This document shows, piece by piece, positions 1-5,098 of a stretch of DNA of 5,098 nucleotides; position 1 is the first letter of the stretch; every line of letters starts with the position of its first letter. The notes beneath the pieces were generated by a model. That model had not been told where the DNA came from, made no database searches, and saw nothing but the letters and a program-made list of their open reading frames with translations. A program made the translations under genes and the position numbers. This DNA is from Acidimicrobiales bacterium (GTDB lineage Bacteria > Actinomycetota > Acidimicrobiia > Acidimicrobiales > SZUA-35), in NCBI GenBank assembly GCA_024641625.1, contig JAHECQ010000298.1, positions 1-5,098 of the forward strand, written 5' to 3'.

Positions 1-452
1 TGGCACCACACAACTGCTATCGGTGCGCCGGCGACGACGACTGGGTGTCCGTGGCCTGCGCCTCGGATGCCGAGTGGCGGGCGCTCGCTGCAGAGATCGA
101 CCCGGCGCTCGTGCACGACCTTCGGTTTCTGCGGGCAAGCGATCGCAAGGCCAACGAGGATGTGCTGGACGAGCTGGTGAGCCGCTGGACGTCCCATCGC
201 GATCGTTGGGAGGTGACCCACCGATTGCAGACGGTCGGCGTGGCTGCCTTCCCGTCGATGAGTCCGCTCGACCTCCTGGCCGACGAGCATCTCGAAGCTC
301 GTCGCTTCTTCGCCCGTCTCGATCATCCCGAGGTTGGACGTCGCGCCCACGCCGGAGTTCCCTGGCTGTCGGCGACCGCGCCGAACGGCGTGGTGGCACC
401 TGCTCCCTTGTTGGGTCAGCACACTGCCGAGGTGTTGGCCCGCCTCACCTGA
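1..452 (+). CDS. CaiB/BaiF family III CoA-transferase, C-terminal part (5' truncated by window)
   Basis: Family III CoA-transferases move CoA between acyl-CoA and a free carboxylic acid in the cytoplasm through an enzyme-bound aspartyl anhydride. Only the last ~149 residues are present; the first whole codon is at position 3 and the stop is at 450-452. Visible family features, counted from position 3, are APHNCYRC at the start (matching the 'AP.gvY.c' element after the active-site half), a DDDW strand, the helical WTSHRDRWEVTHRLQTVGV segment that normally reads 'W...r...e....l...gvpa', HPEVG, and the closing APLLGQHTAEVL signature. The neighbouring minus-strand fusion protein carries the same elements in the same order, so the two are paralogues. 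The catalytic aspartate and CoA-binding half are outside the window, so activity, substrate and single- or double-domain architecture cannot be judged. Family assignment is firm; the substrate is unknown. Confidence 0.9.
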   Translation, partial: APHNCYRCAGDDDWVSVACASDAEWRALAAEIDPALVHDLRFLRASDRKANEDVLDELVSRWTSHRDRWEVTHRLQTVGVAAFPSMSPLDLLADEHLEARRFFARLDHPEVGRRAHAGVPWLSATAPNGVVAPAPLLGQHTAEVLARLT

Positions 453-461
453 TCGTCTCCG

Positions 462-2927
462 TCACTCGAGAGCGCCCGAGACCGCAATCTCAGCGATCTC
501 CTCGGTGTCGAAGCCGAGCAAATCCGAGAGCACCTCGAACGTGTGCTCGCCGAGCAACGGAGCGGCGAATCGCGGCCCGTTGCCGCGGCCGTCCAGCCCG
601 TCCTGCTGCTTCAGGCTCTCGTATCCCGAGATCCGGTACTGATGCCCGGCATAGGGGATCGACCCGACTTCACTGTGGGTGAGCATCCGGTAGAAGTCGC
701 GATGCCGGTACTGGGGGTCGACGGCCAGATCGCTGCTTCGTTGGACCTTGGCCGCCGCGATCCCGAGTTGGCACAAGCGAGCCTCGACTTCCTCCTCGCG
801 TCGGTGTGCCGTCCAGGCCGAGATCGCCTCGTCCAACTCGTCGTGGCGAGCCCAGCGGCCTTCGAGGGTGCTGAGCGAAGGGTCGGTTGACAGGTCGGTG
901 CGACCGATCTCGGTGGTCAGCCGTACGAACTCGTCGTGGTCGGCAACGGTGATGGCAGCCCAACAGTCTCCCTCTCGGTCACCATCGCGGCGACAGGGGT
1001 AGACCCCCTGAGGTGCGAAGCGGGCATCGCGACTGCCCATGCGGGTGGCGACCTCTCCGTGGTCGGCGAAGGCGAGCAGCTCAGGGGCCAGGAACTGCAG
1101 GGCGATCTCCAGCTGGGCCGCCTCGATGTGGCACCCCGCCCCGGTGCGGTCCCGACGCTCGATCGCGGCCAGGAGCGCCGGGGTGATGAAGCGGGGCCCG
1201 ATCGTGTCGGTGTACGCAAGCCACGGCCCTTCCGGTGGCCCATCCGGATAGCCGACGAGATTGAAGAAGCCGGCGAGTGCCGCGGCGTGATAGCCGTACC
1301 CGGCCATGCGTGAGTACGGACCCCCCGAGCCGAGCAGCGAGGTGGTGACGGTGATGACCGAGGGGTTGACCTCACGGATCTGCTCGGGACCGAGACCCAG
1401 TCCGGCCATGACCCCCGGGGTGAAGCTGTCGATGACCACGTCGGCCCACTCGACCAGCCGGCGGGCAACGCGTCGGCCCTGATCATTCTTCAGGTCGACC
1501 GAGAGGCCGAGCTTGGATGTGTTGAACGGGCCGAAGAAGTTCGAACGATTGAGGCCGAACTCGCCGTCCTTGAACGGAGGCTGAACCCGCAGCCCGTCGA
1601 TTCGATTGGCCGATTCGACGCGCACGACCGTGGCTCCGTGGTCGGCCAGGCACTTGGACGTGATGGGGCCGACGCCGATCCAGCTGAAGTCCGCCACTCG
1701 AAGGCCGTCGAATGGCAGGCGGGACGCGACAACGGTCGGGGCGGAGGGGCTCGAGGGCTGGAGCTTCTGTTCCTCCAGCCGGCCCAGCACCTCGGCGGTG
1801 TGTTGGCCGACGCCGGGGACCGTCCCGAGGGGGCGGCCCCGACTGCCGTCGGCGGTCAGGAACATGCCGGGTCCGGCTCCGCTCGGTCGATCGGCCCAGT
1901 AGCCACGTGCCTGCAGATGCTCGAAGTCGGCCAGATCGGCGGTGGTGTTGATCGGGGCAATGGTGACGCCGAGCTCGTGCCCCTTCTCCAGCAGCAGGTC
2001 CTTGGTGTACTGCCGACAGAACCGGTCGATGGCATCCTCGACGGCGGCCATGTCGAAGGAGGTTGGCCGGCCATCGATGATGCGCTGGTCCCAGCTGTCC
2101 CAATCCTCGTGATTCCACGATTCGTCGACGATGCCATCGGCGAGCATGGCCGGGAGCAGACCGACGATGTTGGGGCCGCGGGGAACCAGCACCACGTAGC
2201 CGTCAGCGGCGGGGTGTCGAAGGTTCACCGTCATGGCCAGTTCGAGCATTGCCCCGGTCCGTTCGAAGTCTCGCCCCTGAATCTGGGCGGCCTCCATGGC
2301 GTTGAGCATCGTCCAGGTCATCGCGCTCTGGGCCGAGACGTCGACGATTCGGGGAACCCCGGTGGCGACCGAGACCGCGCGGCCGATCAGTGCGGCAACC
2401 GCCGCCTCGGCCGACGCGTGCCGCCAGACCTGCGGGACGCTGACCGGGACGGGGGCCGCGTCGGGGCTTCCCTGGATTCGTACCGGTCCGCCGAGGGCTG
2501 CGATGGTCAACTCGCTGGACGGCTGGTTGGCTCTCGGACCGTCGGCGCCGAAGGGGGTGATCTGCACGTAGACCACGGGACGATCGAGCGCTTCGATCGA
2601 GGAAGCATCGAGCCCGTAGGAGGCCAAGCGACCGACCGGTCCCGTGTCGAACACGATCGCGCTGGTGGCGATCAGGTCCCGGAGGATCCGGCCGGCGTCG
2701 GGATCGGCCGGGTCGAGTACGATCGAACGTTTGTCGTGGTTGTACGCCTCGAACTGGAGGCTGTCCCCGGCACGGTTCAACCAGGGGCCCTCGAGACGGG
2801 AGGAGCATCCACCGGGCGGCTCGACCTTCACCACGTGGGCGCCGAGCCGGGCGAGCAACCACGATGCGAGCTCGCCCCGATGATCGCAGAGGTCGAGAAC
2901 CGGCAGGCCACCGAGCAGGTCGAGCAT
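462..2927 (-). CDS. Tandem two-domain CaiB/BaiF CoA-transferase (821 aa fusion)
   Basis: A single reading frame holds two family III CoA-transferase domains, residues ~5-384 and ~405-805, joined by a Ser/Pro-rich linker (~385-402). A usual member is ~380-430 residues, so this is a head-to-tail fusion. Each half has the opening 'GL.V.D' strand (7-13; 408-413), the 'LGA.VV.VE' / 'HGATVVRVES' strand (28-36; 430-439), the 'N..K.s...D' strand (63-72; 469-478) and a closing 'G.HT.EVL' motif (374-381; 793-800). In the second half D574 (YTD, before the AAIERRDRTGAG helix) aligns with the catalytic Asp169 of E. coli CaiB. The first half has W168 there, with no Asp nearby, so it is probably not catalytic. 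The ATG is the first start after an in-frame TAG only four codons upstream, has no Shine-Dalgarno sequence, and lies 6 nt after a TAGTGT box. Its 3' end converges on the upstream paralogue with a 9-bp gap. Substrate unknown; a carboxylic acid or CoA ester in catabolism is likely. Confidence 0.92.
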   Translation of the reverse strand: MLDLLGGLPVLDLCDHRGELASWLLARLGAHVVKVEPPGGCSSRLEGPWLNRAGDSLQFEAYNHDKRSIVLDPADPDAGRILRDLIATSAIVFDTGPVGRLASYGLDASSIEALDRPVVYVQITPFGADGPRANQPSSELTIAALGGPVRIQGSPDAAPVPVSVPQVWRHASAEAAVAALIGRAVSVATGVPRIVDVSAQSAMTWTMLNAMEAAQIQGRDFERTGAMLELAMTVNLRHPAADGYVVLVPRGPNIVGLLPAMLADGIVDESWNHEDWDSWDQRIIDGRPTSFDMAAVEDAIDRFCRQYTKDLLLEKGHELGVTIAPINTTADLADFEHLQARGYWADRPSGAGPGMFLTADGSRGRPLGTVPGVGQHTAEVLGRLEEQKLQPSSPSAPTVVASRLPFDGLRVADFSWIGVGPITSKCLADHGATVVRVESANRIDGLRVQPPFKDGEFGLNRSNFFGPFNTSKLGLSVDLKNDQGRRVARRLVEWADVVIDSFTPGVMAGLGLGPEQIREVNPSVITVTTSLLGSGGPYSRMAGYGYHAAALAGFFNLVGYPDGPPEGPWLAYTDTIGPRFITPALLAAIERRDRTGAGCHIEAAQLEIALQFLAPELLAFADHGEVATRMGSRDARFAPQGVYPCRRDGDREGDCWAAITVADHDEFVRLTTEIGRTDLSTDPSLSTLEGRWARHDELDEAISAWTAHRREEEVEARLCQLGIAAAKVQRSSDLAVDPQYRHRDFYRMLTHSEVGSIPYAGHQYRISGYESLKQQDGLDGRGNGPRFAAPLLGEHTFEVLSDLLGFDTEEIAEIAVSGALE

Positions 2928-2933
2928 TGCGAG

Positions 2934-2939
2934 ACACTA
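2934..2939 (-). promoter_or_regulatory. Putative -10 box (TAGTGT) of a leaderless promoter for the tandem CoA-transferase
   Basis: Read on the minus strand, TAGTGT matches TANNNT and is followed by exactly six bases (CTCGCA) before the ATG at 2927. A transcript would therefore start at or next to the A of the start codon. No Shine-Dalgarno sequence precedes this ATG, which agrees with leaderless initiation. A weak -35 candidate (CGGACA, about 19 bp upstream) is visible but not convincing. The TAG of the box is also the in-frame stop that fixes the upstream limit of the gene. Confidence 0.45.
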
Positions 2940-3009
2940 GCGCCCGAGGCAGCCGGTCTGTCCGTTCAGGTGCCCAGGCTGGGGTGTCGAGGCTCGACGT
3001 CGGAGAGAT

Positions 3010-3015
3010 TACAGT
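3010..3015 (+). promoter_or_regulatory. Putative -10 box (TACAGT) of a leaderless promoter for the nucleoside hydrolase
   Basis: TACAGT matches TANNNT and ends seven bases before the ATG at 3023, placing the expected transcription start at or one base before the start codon. A GGAGAG stretch at 3002-3007 could be read as a ribosome-binding site, but its 15-nt distance from the ATG is too long for efficient use. No recognisable -35 hexamer lies at the usual 16-19 bp distance. This box and the one for the divergent gene share the 95-bp intergenic region. Confidence 0.42.
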
Positions 3016-3022
3016 TCGCCAG

Positions 3023-3958
3023 ATGCGTCAGAAGATCATCATCGACACCGATCCCGGCCAGGACGACGCCGTCGCAATCCTGCTGGCCCTGGCCTCACCC
3101 GACGATCTCGACGTGCTCGGCATCACGTCGGTGGCCGGCAACGTGCCGATCTCCTCTACGACTCGCAACTGTCTGATGTTGGTCGAGCTGGCGCGGCGCA
3201 CCGAGATCCCGGTCTTCCGAGGGTCGGCCGGTCCATTGGCCCGAGACTTGGTGACGGCCGAACACGTGCACGGGCCGACGGGCATCGACGGCATCGACCG
3301 ACCGGCACCAACCACCCAGGTGGCCGAGGCCTCGGCAGTCGACTTCATCATCGAGACCCTCATGACCATCGACGAGGTCGTCGTGTGCACCTTGGGTCCG
3401 CTCACCAACATCGCTCATGCCCTGACCGAGGAGCCACGCATTGCCGCCCGCATCAAGCAGCTGATTCTCATGGGTGGCGGCCACTTCGAAGGGGGCAACA
3501 CCACCCCGGTCGCCGAGTTCAACATCTACGTCGACCCGCAGGCCGCAGCCCAGGTCTTCGCCAGTGGCATCCCGCTGGTGATGATGCCGCTCGACGTGAC
3601 CCACCGGGCAATTGCGACCCCCTCCCGGATCGATGCGTTCCGTCATCTCGGCACCCCGCCAGGTGATGCGGTCGCCGGCATGCTCGACTTCTACCACCGA
3701 CATGACATCGAACGGTATGGGATGCCCGGTGGTCCTCTCCATGACCCGACCGTCATTGCCTACCTGCTCGACCCCGGCCTCTTCACCGGTCGGTACGTGA
3801 ATGTCGAGATCGAGACCCAATCGGCGTTGACGATGGGGACGACCGTGGTCGACTGGTGGGGCGTCACGAAGCGTCCGGCGAACTGTCTGGTGATGCGGGG
3901 TCTCGATGCGGACGGCTTCTACCATCTGCTCGTCGAGCGCATCGGTCGGCTTCGCTGA
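3023..3958 (+). CDS. Inosine-uridine preferring nucleoside hydrolase family protein (311 aa)
   Basis: The family hydrolyses the N-glycosidic bond of ribonucleosides to a free base and ribose, using a calcium-bound water in the cytoplasm. The N-terminal signature IIIDTDPGQDDAVAIL is at residues 5-20. D10, D14, D15, T123 and D241 correspond to the calcium ligands (D10, D14, D15, T126, D242) of the Crithidia fasciculata enzyme. N159, E165 and N167 match its ribose-binding N160, E166 and N168, and H240 matches the His241 that assists the leaving base. N40 and H83 (HVHG) match conserved active-site positions in the group that includes E. coli RihB. Length 311 is normal. I chose ATG 3023 because the signature starts four codons later; an in-frame GTG at 2984 would add 13 residues without family support. 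It is divergent from the CoA-transferase fusion and convergent with the DUF3817 gene (15-bp gap). All catalytic residues are present. The exact nucleoside cannot be read from sequence. Confidence 0.95.
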   Translation: MRQKIIIDTDPGQDDAVAILLALASPDDLDVLGITSVAGNVPISSTTRNCLMLVELARRTEIPVFRGSAGPLARDLVTAEHVHGPTGIDGIDRPAPTTQVAEASAVDFIIETLMTIDEVVVCTLGPLTNIAHALTEEPRIAARIKQLILMGGGHFEGGNTTPVAEFNIYVDPQAAAQVFASGIPLVMMPLDVTHRAIATPSRIDAFRHLGTPPGDAVAGMLDFYHRHDIERYGMPGGPLHDPTVIAYLLDPGLFTGRYVNVEIETQSALTMGTTVVDWWGVTKRPANCLVMRGLDADGFYHLLVERIGRLR

Positions 3959-3973
3959 ACCGGGTTCGATCGA

Positions 3974-4291
3974 TCAGGTGGCCGGCGGTCCCCAACACGA
4001 GGAGGCCGAGAGATCATCGAGAGGCGCAAGCCACTGGCGCTCGACCCAGAAGCCCCCGAAGGGCAGGGAGCCGATGATCATGGCCGCAACCGCTTTCCAC
4101 ACCGGCCATCCCAGAGAGCGGTGATCACGGAGCAGCAGACCGGCGTAGACGAGGAACAGCACCCCGTGAATCGGGCCGACCACCGTGACGCCCAACTCGG
4201 TGCCACCGGTTCGTTTGACGAGGGTCGCGGCCACCAGGATCAGGTAGCTGATCGCCTCGATGATGGAGACTCGCCGCAACGTTCGGACCAC
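3974..4291 (-). CDS. DUF3817 family small integral membrane protein (105 aa)
   Basis: A short membrane protein of unknown function, of a type common in actinobacteria. Three hydrophobic stretches suggest three transmembrane helices at about residues 9-24, 35-54 and 64-80. Family features are 'LRRVSIIEAISYLIL' near the N-terminus, the conserved VVGPIHGVLFLVY (37-49) with its Pro-His-Gly in the second helix, and SLPFGGFWVER (75-85) at the end of the third. The Arg/Lys-rich N-terminus and the RDHR loop (55-58) suggest positive-inside topology, though this is a rough reading. The start is GTG 4291, with an in-frame TAG four codons upstream and no Shine-Dalgarno sequence. A TTG at 4279 (residue 5) is an alternative, as its product would still contain the whole first helix. 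The last ~15 residues are polar and not conserved in type. It converges with the nucleoside hydrolase (15 bp between stop codons) and diverges from the amidase-like gene. No role can be assigned. Confidence 0.85.
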   Translation of the reverse strand: MVRTLRRVSIIEAISYLILVAATLVKRTGGTELGVTVVGPIHGVLFLVYAGLLLRDHRSLGWPVWKAVAAMIIGSLPFGGFWVERQWLAPLDDLSASSCWGPPAT

Positions 4292-4297
4292 AGCATT

Positions 4298-4303
4298 GGT
4301 CTA
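4298..4303 (-). promoter_or_regulatory. Weak candidate -10 box (TAGACC) upstream of the DUF3817 gene
   Basis: On the minus strand TAGACC is followed by six bases (AATGCT) and then the GTG start at 4291, the same spacing as the better box of the tandem CoA-transferase gene. The last base is C rather than the T expected of TANNNT, so the match is poor. It is listed because the gene also has no Shine-Dalgarno sequence and leaderless initiation would explain the start. Confidence 0.2.
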
Positions 4304-4345
4304 TCGGTCCGAGGAGCTGATTGCGAGCACTGCGTGCTTCGTGGA

Positions 4346-4356
4346 CGACTGAGTCG
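4346..4356. repeat. Small palindrome CGACT-G-AGTCG
   Basis: CGACT and AGTCG are perfect inverted copies around a central G at 4351. A looser inverted pair, GACGAC (4344-4349) and GTCGTC (4357-4362), overlaps it. Both lie in the divergent region between the DUF3817 gene and the amidase-like gene, a position where an operator for a dimeric regulator could be. The arms are short and chance cannot be excluded in GC-rich DNA. Confidence 0.3.
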
Positions 4357-4385
4357 GTCGTCGAGCCTGAGTCGATCGTCGGGCC
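4350..4385. repeat. Tandem direct repeat, 2 x 18 bp
   Basis: Two adjacent 18-bp units, 4350-4367 (TGAGTCGGTCGTCGAGCC) and 4368-4385 (TGAGTCGATCGTCGGGCC), match at 16 of 18 positions. They lie in the 173-bp region 4292-4464 between two divergent genes. If the downstream gene began at TTG 4321 instead of ATG 4465, the repeat would encode the hexapeptides ESVVEP and ESIVGP. It is therefore either a regulatory repeat or a repeat inside an N-terminal extension. Apart from this repeat, the small palindrome and an AGGAG at 4312-4316, I see nothing recognisable in this stretch. Confidence 0.6.
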
Positions 4386-4464
4386 CGAGTACAGCTGGCG
4401 GCCGGTCGACTGTGAGCGCGACAGTGGTCGGGTGCCCGCAACTTCCGACGCTTCGCCAATCGAG

Positions 4465-5098
4465 ATGCCAGCCGGCAAGACGATCACCGCCTACCTGGAC
4501 CGTTGGTCGGCGCGGGCCGGTGAGACGCTGGCCCTCCATGCGAGCAGCCACGTCCCTGGTCCGGCCGCCGTCGAGCTCAGCCGTCTCGTGTGCGGCGATC
4601 CGACTCGATACGGGCCGGGGTTTCTCGAGGTGCCCATCGAGCGCACGGTCGAGAGCGGCCTGCCAACGTCGGTGGCCCTGACCGAGCAGGCGCTGCAGCC
4701 CGGCTCCTACGCCACCATCGATCTGTCCGACCTCGTGGCCTCGCGCTTGCTCGGAATCGAGCTGAGTGTGCTCCTGACCCGTCCAGCCGATGATCAGGTG
4801 CTCTTCGGCCTCGAAACCCGACGGCTCGACGGCGACAACAGCCCGCCGCTGCGGCTCGTCTGTTCGGGGGGCTTGCTCGAGTTGGAGTCGGATCGCGCCC
4901 GGACAGTGTTGCGATCCGAGCCGCTGGCCGCTGATCGCTGGTACCGGATCGTCCTCGTGTTCGATCTCGGTGTCGGGAAAACCGAGCTGCGGACGACGGT
5001 CGCCACCAAGGCATCCCGATCGCCCGGGCGTGATCTGCTGGAACCGCCGGTCACGGTGCGCTCGATTCAGCTCGACCACGGAGGGCCGATCGGGTTGG
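4465..5098 (+). CDS. N,N-dimethylformamidase large (beta) subunit-like protein, N-terminal part (3' truncated by window)
   Basis: N,N-dimethylformamidase hydrolyses dimethylformamide to formate and dimethylamine with an iron site in its large subunit; relatives may act on other amides. The open frame gives 211 residues and runs off the window. Residues 6-41 (ITAYLDRWSARAGETLALHAS..., then AAVELSRLVCGD) fit the family's opening beta domain, and the GDPTRYGPGFLEVPI segment (44-58) matches its hallmark 'GD..p.GPGf.e..v'. Residues ~80-180 (GSYATIDL, then LRLVCSGGLLELES, then RWYRIVLVFDL) look like the concanavalin/LamG-like beta-sandwich that follows in these proteins. The catalytic C-terminal domain is outside the window, so iron ligands cannot be checked. 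ATG 4465 was chosen because family similarity begins right after it, but it lacks a good ribosome site. In-frame GTG 4432 and TTG 4321 (with AGGAG 4-5 bases before it) would give 11 or 48 extra residues. Substrate unknown; no small-subunit gene is visible upstream. Confidence 0.78.
   Translation, partial: MPAGKTITAYLDRWSARAGETLALHASSHVPGPAAVELSRLVCGDPTRYGPGFLEVPIERTVESGLPTSVALTEQALQPGSYATIDLSDLVASRLLGIELSVLLTRPADDQVLFGLETRRLDGDNSPPLRLVCSGGLLELESDRARTVLRSEPLAADRWYRIVLVFDLGVGKTELRTTVATKASRSPGRDLLEPPVTVRSIQLDHGGPIGL

Noticed and set aside
453..461. Possible terminator between the convergent CoA-transferase genes
   Set aside because: Only nine bases separate the stop codons and no strong stem-loop with a U-tract is present; the same holds for the 15-bp gap at 3959-3973, which has only the short palindrome TCGATCGA.
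23..682. Plus-strand open frame of 219 codons across the CoA-transferase 3' ends
   Set aside because: The product is Arg/Ser/Pro-rich and crosses both convergent genes in the wrong frame; the 1-452 frame has clear CaiB/BaiF motifs instead.
2864..3022. N-terminal extension of the nucleoside hydrolase from ATG 2864
   Set aside because: The extra residues are Arg-rich, overlap the start of the divergent CoA-transferase gene and precede the canonical N-terminal signature. ATG 3023 fits the family.
1638..3176. Long plus-strand open frame (512 codons) opposite the tandem CoA-transferase gene
   Set aside because: It is antisense to a well-recognised gene, and its translation is low-complexity G/R/V/D-rich with no family motifs. 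GC-rich coding DNA commonly leaves such frames open on the other strand.
3281..3298. Perfect 9-bp tandem duplication (GGCATCGAC twice) in the nucleoside hydrolase
   Set aside because: It encodes GID-GID in the variable loop after H83 and keeps frame; this is ordinary small-scale repetition with no sign of function.
3095..3925. Minus-strand open frame of 276 codons opposite the nucleoside hydrolase
   Set aside because: The plus strand encodes every catalytic residue of the nucleoside hydrolase; the antisense translation is His/Gly/Val/Asp-rich with no motif.
4240..5079. Minus-strand open frame of 279 codons over the amidase-like gene
   Set aside because: The protein is Arg/Gly/Gln-rich without recognisable motifs, and it overlaps both the DUF3817 start and the plus-strand frame with clear DMFase-family motifs. 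It is a shadow frame.
1..5098. tRNA/rRNA genes, CRISPR arrays, insertion sequences, phage attachment sites
   Set aside because: None seen: no repeat-spacer pattern, no transposase frame, no tRNA-like cloverleaf with a CCA end.

Overview
The window is GC-rich DNA, probably from an actinomycete (Actinomycetota). The evidence is the strong G/C bias at third codon positions, a small DUF3817 membrane protein (a family found mainly in this phylum), several CaiB/BaiF-type CoA-transferases, and start codons that lack Shine-Dalgarno sequences but sit directly downstream of TANNNT -10 boxes (the leaderless pattern common in Actinomycetota). An acidimicrobial or mycobacterial-type lineage would fit, but the sequence alone does not settle the genus. 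No RNA gene, insertion sequence, CRISPR array or phage gene was seen.

Layout, left to right. (1) Positions 1-452, plus strand: the C-terminal ~149 residues of a CaiB/BaiF family III CoA-transferase whose 5' part lies outside the window. (2) 462-2927, minus strand: an 821-residue protein made of two complete CoA-transferase domains in tandem. The second domain keeps the family's catalytic aspartate and the first does not. (3) 2928-3022: a 95-bp divergent intergenic region with a leaderless-type -10 box for each flanking gene. (4) 3023-3958, plus: a 311-residue inosine-uridine-type nucleoside hydrolase with an intact calcium/ribose site. (5) 3974-4291, minus: a 105-residue three-helix DUF3817 membrane protein. 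(6) 4292-4464: a 173-bp divergent region with an 18-bp tandem repeat and a small palindrome. (7) 4465-5098 and beyond, plus: the N-terminus of a protein resembling the large (beta) subunit of N,N-dimethylformamidase, with a concanavalin/LamG-like domain, cut off by the window end.

The five genes alternate strictly between strands (+ - + - +). No two neighbours form an operon: the convergent pairs are 9 and 15 bp apart and the divergent pairs 95 and 173 bp. The two CoA-transferase loci are paralogous and lie tail to tail. Functionally the window looks like an accessory catabolic region: CoA activation of carboxylic acids, hydrolysis of an N-glycosidic bond, and hydrolysis of a formamide or other amide C-N bond. 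The sequence gives no proof that these steps form one pathway. I found no clear sign of a wholly new system. The most interesting item is the fused active/inactive CoA-transferase pair.
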